From CAYRYU01 sp964428355 (GTDB lineage Bacteria; Muiribacteriota; Ozemobacteria; Ozemobacterales; Ozemobacteraceae), in assembly GCA_964428355.1 (NCBI GenBank), contig CAYRYU010000007.1:1-64000 (forward strand): 64,000 nt of DNA, read 5' to 3'. Position 1 is the stretch's first letter; every line of letters starts with the position of its first letter. A program made the translations under genes and the position numbers. The notes below the pieces were generated by a model, which ran no database searches, had not been told where the DNA came from, and was given only the letters and a program-made list of their open reading frames with translations. Positions 61,473-64,000 of the stretch are shown here, in pieces.

Positions 61473-62211
61473 CCACGGCTTTCTGAAATTCGGAGATAGC
61501 TTCGTCCCATTGGGGCCCCTGCTCGGCAGGGGCCCTTTCCTTCATGAGCTGGAAAGCGTGAAGATAGGCGCCTTTGGCTTTTTCCTGCATGTTCTTCTTT
61601 TTGTAGGTATCCCCGAGGTTCTGGAAAGCAAAAATCAGGACATCCAGGTTCTCCGATTTGCCGCCCGTTTTCATCAACTCTTCGTTGAGGAGGGTTTCGA
61701 GTTTCATTATCCCGAGGTTGTCCGAGTCGCTGAGGGCGTCGACGGCGTCCTTGAGCGCAAGGGCGGTCGGGGAGGACCGACGTTTCTGGAATTCCTTGAT
61801 CCTCTCCTCCTTTTCCTCGGCCAGCTGCCGCGTTCCCTGATACTTCTGGAGCGCGAACAATCTTCGCTTGTCCCGGTAGTTTTCAACTTTTGCATTCGCG
61901 AAAATCTGGCTCGAGCTCGTTGGAATTCCGATCGCGGCCAGTTCGTCCATTTCCGAGTCGGGCGCTTTTTCCTTCCAGAGACCGGATTTTTTCACGAAGG
62001 AAAAAAAATCCCCGCCGGTCTTCCCCTGGGCGTTCTTTTGCCCGGGTTGGACCGTTCCCCGCTTCCCGGTGATGCCAAGGAAGTGGAGGGTGATCAGGGT
62101 GGCAAGAACGAAAATTCCGACTCCAGCGCTCAAAAGGTACGGGTTTTTCCAGAGGGAAGCTTCAGCATCCGGTTCCGATGCCCGCTTGCGAGGATAGAGA
62201 GGCCTGACCAT
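61453..62211 (-). CDS. Single-pass membrane protein with TPR-like end
   Basis: About 252 aa from the ATG at 62211, chosen because the upstream region lies in a promoter-like area; the ribosome site is weak. The first 25 residues are basic and cytoplasmic (MVRPLYPRKRASEPDAEAS), then comes one helix (YLLSAGVGIFVLATLITLHF). A long charged, helical part follows (EEKEERIKEFQKRRSSPTAL), ending with TPR-like FQNLGDTYKKKNMQEKAKGA and YLHAFQLMKERA. The layout resembles YfgM-type bitopic TPR proteins, but I cannot assign it. The 3' end overlaps the convergent plus-strand gene. Confidence 0.6.
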   Translation of the reverse strand: MVRPLYPRKRASEPDAEASLWKNPYLLSAGVGIFVLATLITLHFLGITGKRGTVQPGQKNAQGKTGGDFFSFVKKSGLWKEKAPDSEMDELAAIGIPTSSSQIFANAKVENYRDKRRLFALQKYQGTRQLAEEKEERIKEFQKRRSSPTALALKDAVDALSDSDNLGIMKLETLLNEELMKTGGKSENLDVLIFAFQNLGDTYKKKNMQEKAKGAYLHAFQLMKERAPAEQGPQWDEAISEFQKAVVKGPGN

Positions 62212-62339
62212 TACTTTATCAAAGTCCTTTCGAAAAAGGAAAGGTCCGGGTTCCGGGCCATGGTTAACAACCGCATGAGTATAACAGAGAGAACCCAAGG
62301 TGTCTAGCAAGACAACCACAAAACAACACCACAAAACCC

Positions 62340-62368
62340 TTGCACCGCCAGTTGCCCTATGTTATAGT
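62340..62368 (+). promoter_or_regulatory. Sigma-70 type promoter of the methyltransferase gene
   Basis: TTGCAC and TATAGT are exactly 17 bp apart (4 of 6 and 5 of 6 consensus). The leader to the GTG at 62417 would be about 42 nt. Confidence 0.6.
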
Positions 62369-62416
62369 TGGCCCAATCATGCAGACGAACCTGAGGTGCA
62401 GTTCTGGTGATTTCCA

Positions 62417-63040
62417 GTGATTGATGCCAACCTGATCCAGCAGACCTATGACCGTTGTGCTTCTTTTTACGACCTTTTTTTCAAACCCTGGCTTGAAGCG
62501 GGAAGGCCTCTTGCAATCGATCAGCTTCACCTCGAGGGGGGCGAAACCATTCTCGAAATCGGTGTTGGGACCGGTCTGGGTTTCGAATTCTACCCTCCCG
62601 ACGTCAATGTGGTCGGGTTCGATTACAGCCATGGGATGCTCAAGGAATCCAAGGAGAAAGCGCGCAACGAGGCCTCCTGCCCCATACAGTTGGTTCAGAT
62701 GGACCTCCAGTCCCTCGCCTTTCCCCCGAGATCCTTCAGCCATATCCTTGCCTCCTACGTGATGACGGTCGTCCCCGATACCGAAAAGGCATTAAGGGAA
62801 ATCCTGAGAGTTGCAAAACCGGGAGCCCGGGTCGTTTTCATCAATCATCTTCGAAGCCGGAACAGGTTCCTGGCCTGGTTCGAGGATACGTTCCACCCCG
62901 TCTTCTCGAAAGTCGGCCTTTTCACGCTGGATCGCGACCTTCTCAGGATCATGGAAACCTGCGGGATCACCGACTACGAAATCCACCCGACCTCCTTTCT
63001 GGGTCTCCATTACGTTATCTCTTTTTCCGTTCCCGGGTGA
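62417..63040 (+). CDS. Class I SAM-dependent methyltransferase
   Basis: 207 aa, GTG start. The cofactor site is motif I ETILEIGVGTGLGFEFYP, followed by VNVVGFDYSHGMLKESKEKA (acidic ribose binder), LVQMDLQSLAFP and FSHILASYVMTVVPDTEKAL. The N-terminal YDRCASFYDLFFKPWLEAGR and C-terminal GLHYVISFSVPG resemble phospholipid N-methyltransferase/UbiE-like enzymes. The substrate may be a lipid or quinone; the sequence alone does not decide. It has its own promoter and no obvious operon partner. Confidence 0.8.
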   Translation: MIDANLIQQTYDRCASFYDLFFKPWLEAGRPLAIDQLHLEGGETILEIGVGTGLGFEFYPPDVNVVGFDYSHGMLKESKEKARNEASCPIQLVQMDLQSLAFPPRSFSHILASYVMTVVPDTEKALREILRVAKPGARVVFINHLRSRNRFLAWFEDTFHPVFSKVGLFTLDRDLLRIMETCGITDYEIHPTSFLGLHYVISFSVPG

Positions 63041-63210
63041 GGACCGGCTTTTTCCAGCTCTCTGCCGGTTTCACCAAGTTGAAGGGGTTCCTTTCTACAC
63101 CCCCCGAGTGAAATCCCCTTGATGGCCCGTTTTTGAATCGAGGAAAAGAACCCGCTGAGCGGGATAATTTAGGCTGTTTTTCCACCAGCCGTGAGGAATC
63201 GGAGTTTACC

Positions 63211-64000
63211 GTGATCAAAAAACAACTTTCGAGCAGCGCTCCCCGACGTTCCGAAGAGGATATCGACCGGGAATTCCTGATGCTCAAGGAAGCCCTTCTG
63301 CGAAAGACGGACTTCCTCCAGGAGCTGCTTCAACAACGCTTCAGCAGCCCGAAACCCTGGAAATTCCAGACTGCGGACCTGGTACTCGTAGAGAAGGGGG
63401 TTACGATCGACCTGGTTTTCTCCCTTCCAGACCCCGAGGACAAAAGGTTCATCCTCGTCGACCTTTCCGTTCCCTACCTCCAGAAAGGCCAGAAATTCAC
63501 CCTCGACACAAAGGCACGCCAGTTTCAGAAAGAGCAGGGGATCGCCCTTTCACGGATAAAGAAGGCGATCTTCCTCATCAGGAGAGAAAGCGAGACGATT
63601 GGAAAACCTCCCGCAAGGCTCCACTGCCCCATTATCGAAATCGAGCTCAACCAGATCATGGGAACCACCACACCGGTCCAGCCTGAAGCCGAAGCCGCGC
63701 CCCCTCCCGCCCCGGCCGAACCGCAGGTTTTCAGCGAAGATCTTCTTGGAGCCCTCCGCCAATCGATCGTCCAGGAATGCCTCACCACCATGCACAAAAG
63801 GAAGAACAAGTACATCCGGAAGGGCCTCTGGAGATGGATCGAGCGGGAAATCATGGACCCGAACGTTCATTTCTTTCTCGTGATCCTGTCGAGCATCTAC
63901 CAGGGAAAAACCAGCGAGGTTCTGAGTCGCCGGTTCAAGAACATCGACGATTACGCAAATTCGGTAGACCCTCTCCTCGAAGCCCTTTTCTCGGAAGAAA
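63211..64000 (+). CDS. Unrecognised protein, 3' end outside the window
   Basis: The GTG at 63211 follows CGGAG by 6 nt and opens a frame that is still open at the last base, giving 263 codons so far (MIKKQLSSSAPRRSEEDIDR...). Residues 60-150 alternate strands and helices (KGVTIDLVFSLPDPEDKRFI, ILVDLSVPYLQKGQKFTLDT). A Pro/Ala/Glu linker sits at about 155-172 (EAEAAPPPAPAEP). A basic helical part follows (MHKRKNKYIRKGLWRWIERE). The first part might be a restriction-endonuclease-like or PilZ-like fold, but no signature is firm. No signal peptide or membrane helix. Confidence 0.65.
   Translation, partial: MIKKQLSSSAPRRSEEDIDREFLMLKEALLRKTDFLQELLQQRFSSPKPWKFQTADLVLVEKGVTIDLVFSLPDPEDKRFILVDLSVPYLQKGQKFTLDTKARQFQKEQGIALSRIKKAIFLIRRESETIGKPPARLHCPIIEIELNQIMGTTTPVQPEAEAAPPPAPAEPQVFSEDLLGALRQSIVQECLTTMHKRKNKYIRKGLWRWIEREIMDPNVHFFLVILSSIYQGKTSEVLSRRFKNIDDYANSVDPLLEALFSEE

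Noticed and set aside
1..64000. CRISPR arrays, rRNA, tRNA or insertion sequences
   Set aside because: No regularly spaced repeats, no tRNA cloverleaf with CCA end, no rRNA signatures and no transposase motifs were seen on reading.

Overview
The window is an ordinary chromosomal stretch of a flagellated, two-membraned bacterium. It carries moderately GC-rich DNA, lipoproteins with clear lipoboxes, an outer-membrane beta-barrel-like protein ending in Phe, and a flagellar export/switch cluster. The mix of a gingipain-type C25 protease, VWA, FecR and Ig-like surface proteins, pseudopilins and a GH57/DUF4912 pair recalls deep-branching candidate phyla such as Riflebacteria. That assignment is an inference from gene content, not a tested placement. 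No rRNA, tRNA, CRISPR array, prophage or insertion sequence was seen.

Layout. (1) 1-9.3 kb holds surface and envelope genes: a VWA protein cut by the left edge, a secreted two-repeat protein behind a very good sigma-54 promoter, a large fibronectin-III lipoprotein, a C25 protease with its own promoter, a GT-C type membrane protein and a holin-like membrane protein. (2) 9.3-19.4 kb, minus strand, holds RNase D, a CHASE2 adenylate/guanylate cyclase, a GH57 alpha-glucan enzyme, a Rho-N/DUF4912 protein, a TPR protein and a TIM-barrel protein. (3) 19.5-29 kb holds a 57-aa plus-strand gene, then a three-gene minus-strand operon (FecR protein, beta-barrel-like protein, Ig-repeat lipoprotein), then an M23 peptidase. 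(4) 29.1-49.7 kb, plus strand, is a long flagellar operon: fliK, flgD, a TIGR02530-like gene, a giant flgE, flbD, fliL, fliM, fliY, cheY, fliO, an uncharacterised ORF, fliP, fliQ, fliR, flhB, flhA, a P-loop-less FlhG-like gene, flhG and flhF. (5) 50-54 kb holds cheA and a cheA-like gene that kept the HPt, P2 and CheW parts but lost the kinase core. (6) 54-61 kb, minus strand, holds a secreted protein, a HEAT-repeat protein, a small DUF6941-like protein, ruvX, alaS and two prepilin-like genes. (7) 61-64 kb holds small envelope proteins, a methyltransferase and an unrecognised gene running off the right edge.

The flagellar genes form a coherent unit: hook building (FliK, FlgD, FlgE), C-ring switch (FliM, FliY), export gate (FliO, FliP, FliQ, FliR, FlhB, FlhA), placement and number control (FlhG, FlhF) and signalling (CheY, CheA, HPt-CheW). 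The most unusual points are these: a 1289-aa hook protein with five inserted modules; fliO readable from its signal peptide only through a shift in an A9 run; a CheA paralogue without kinase; a degenerate FlhG-like protein beside true FlhG; and a relic of a C25-protease C-terminal domain behind the lipoprotein gene.
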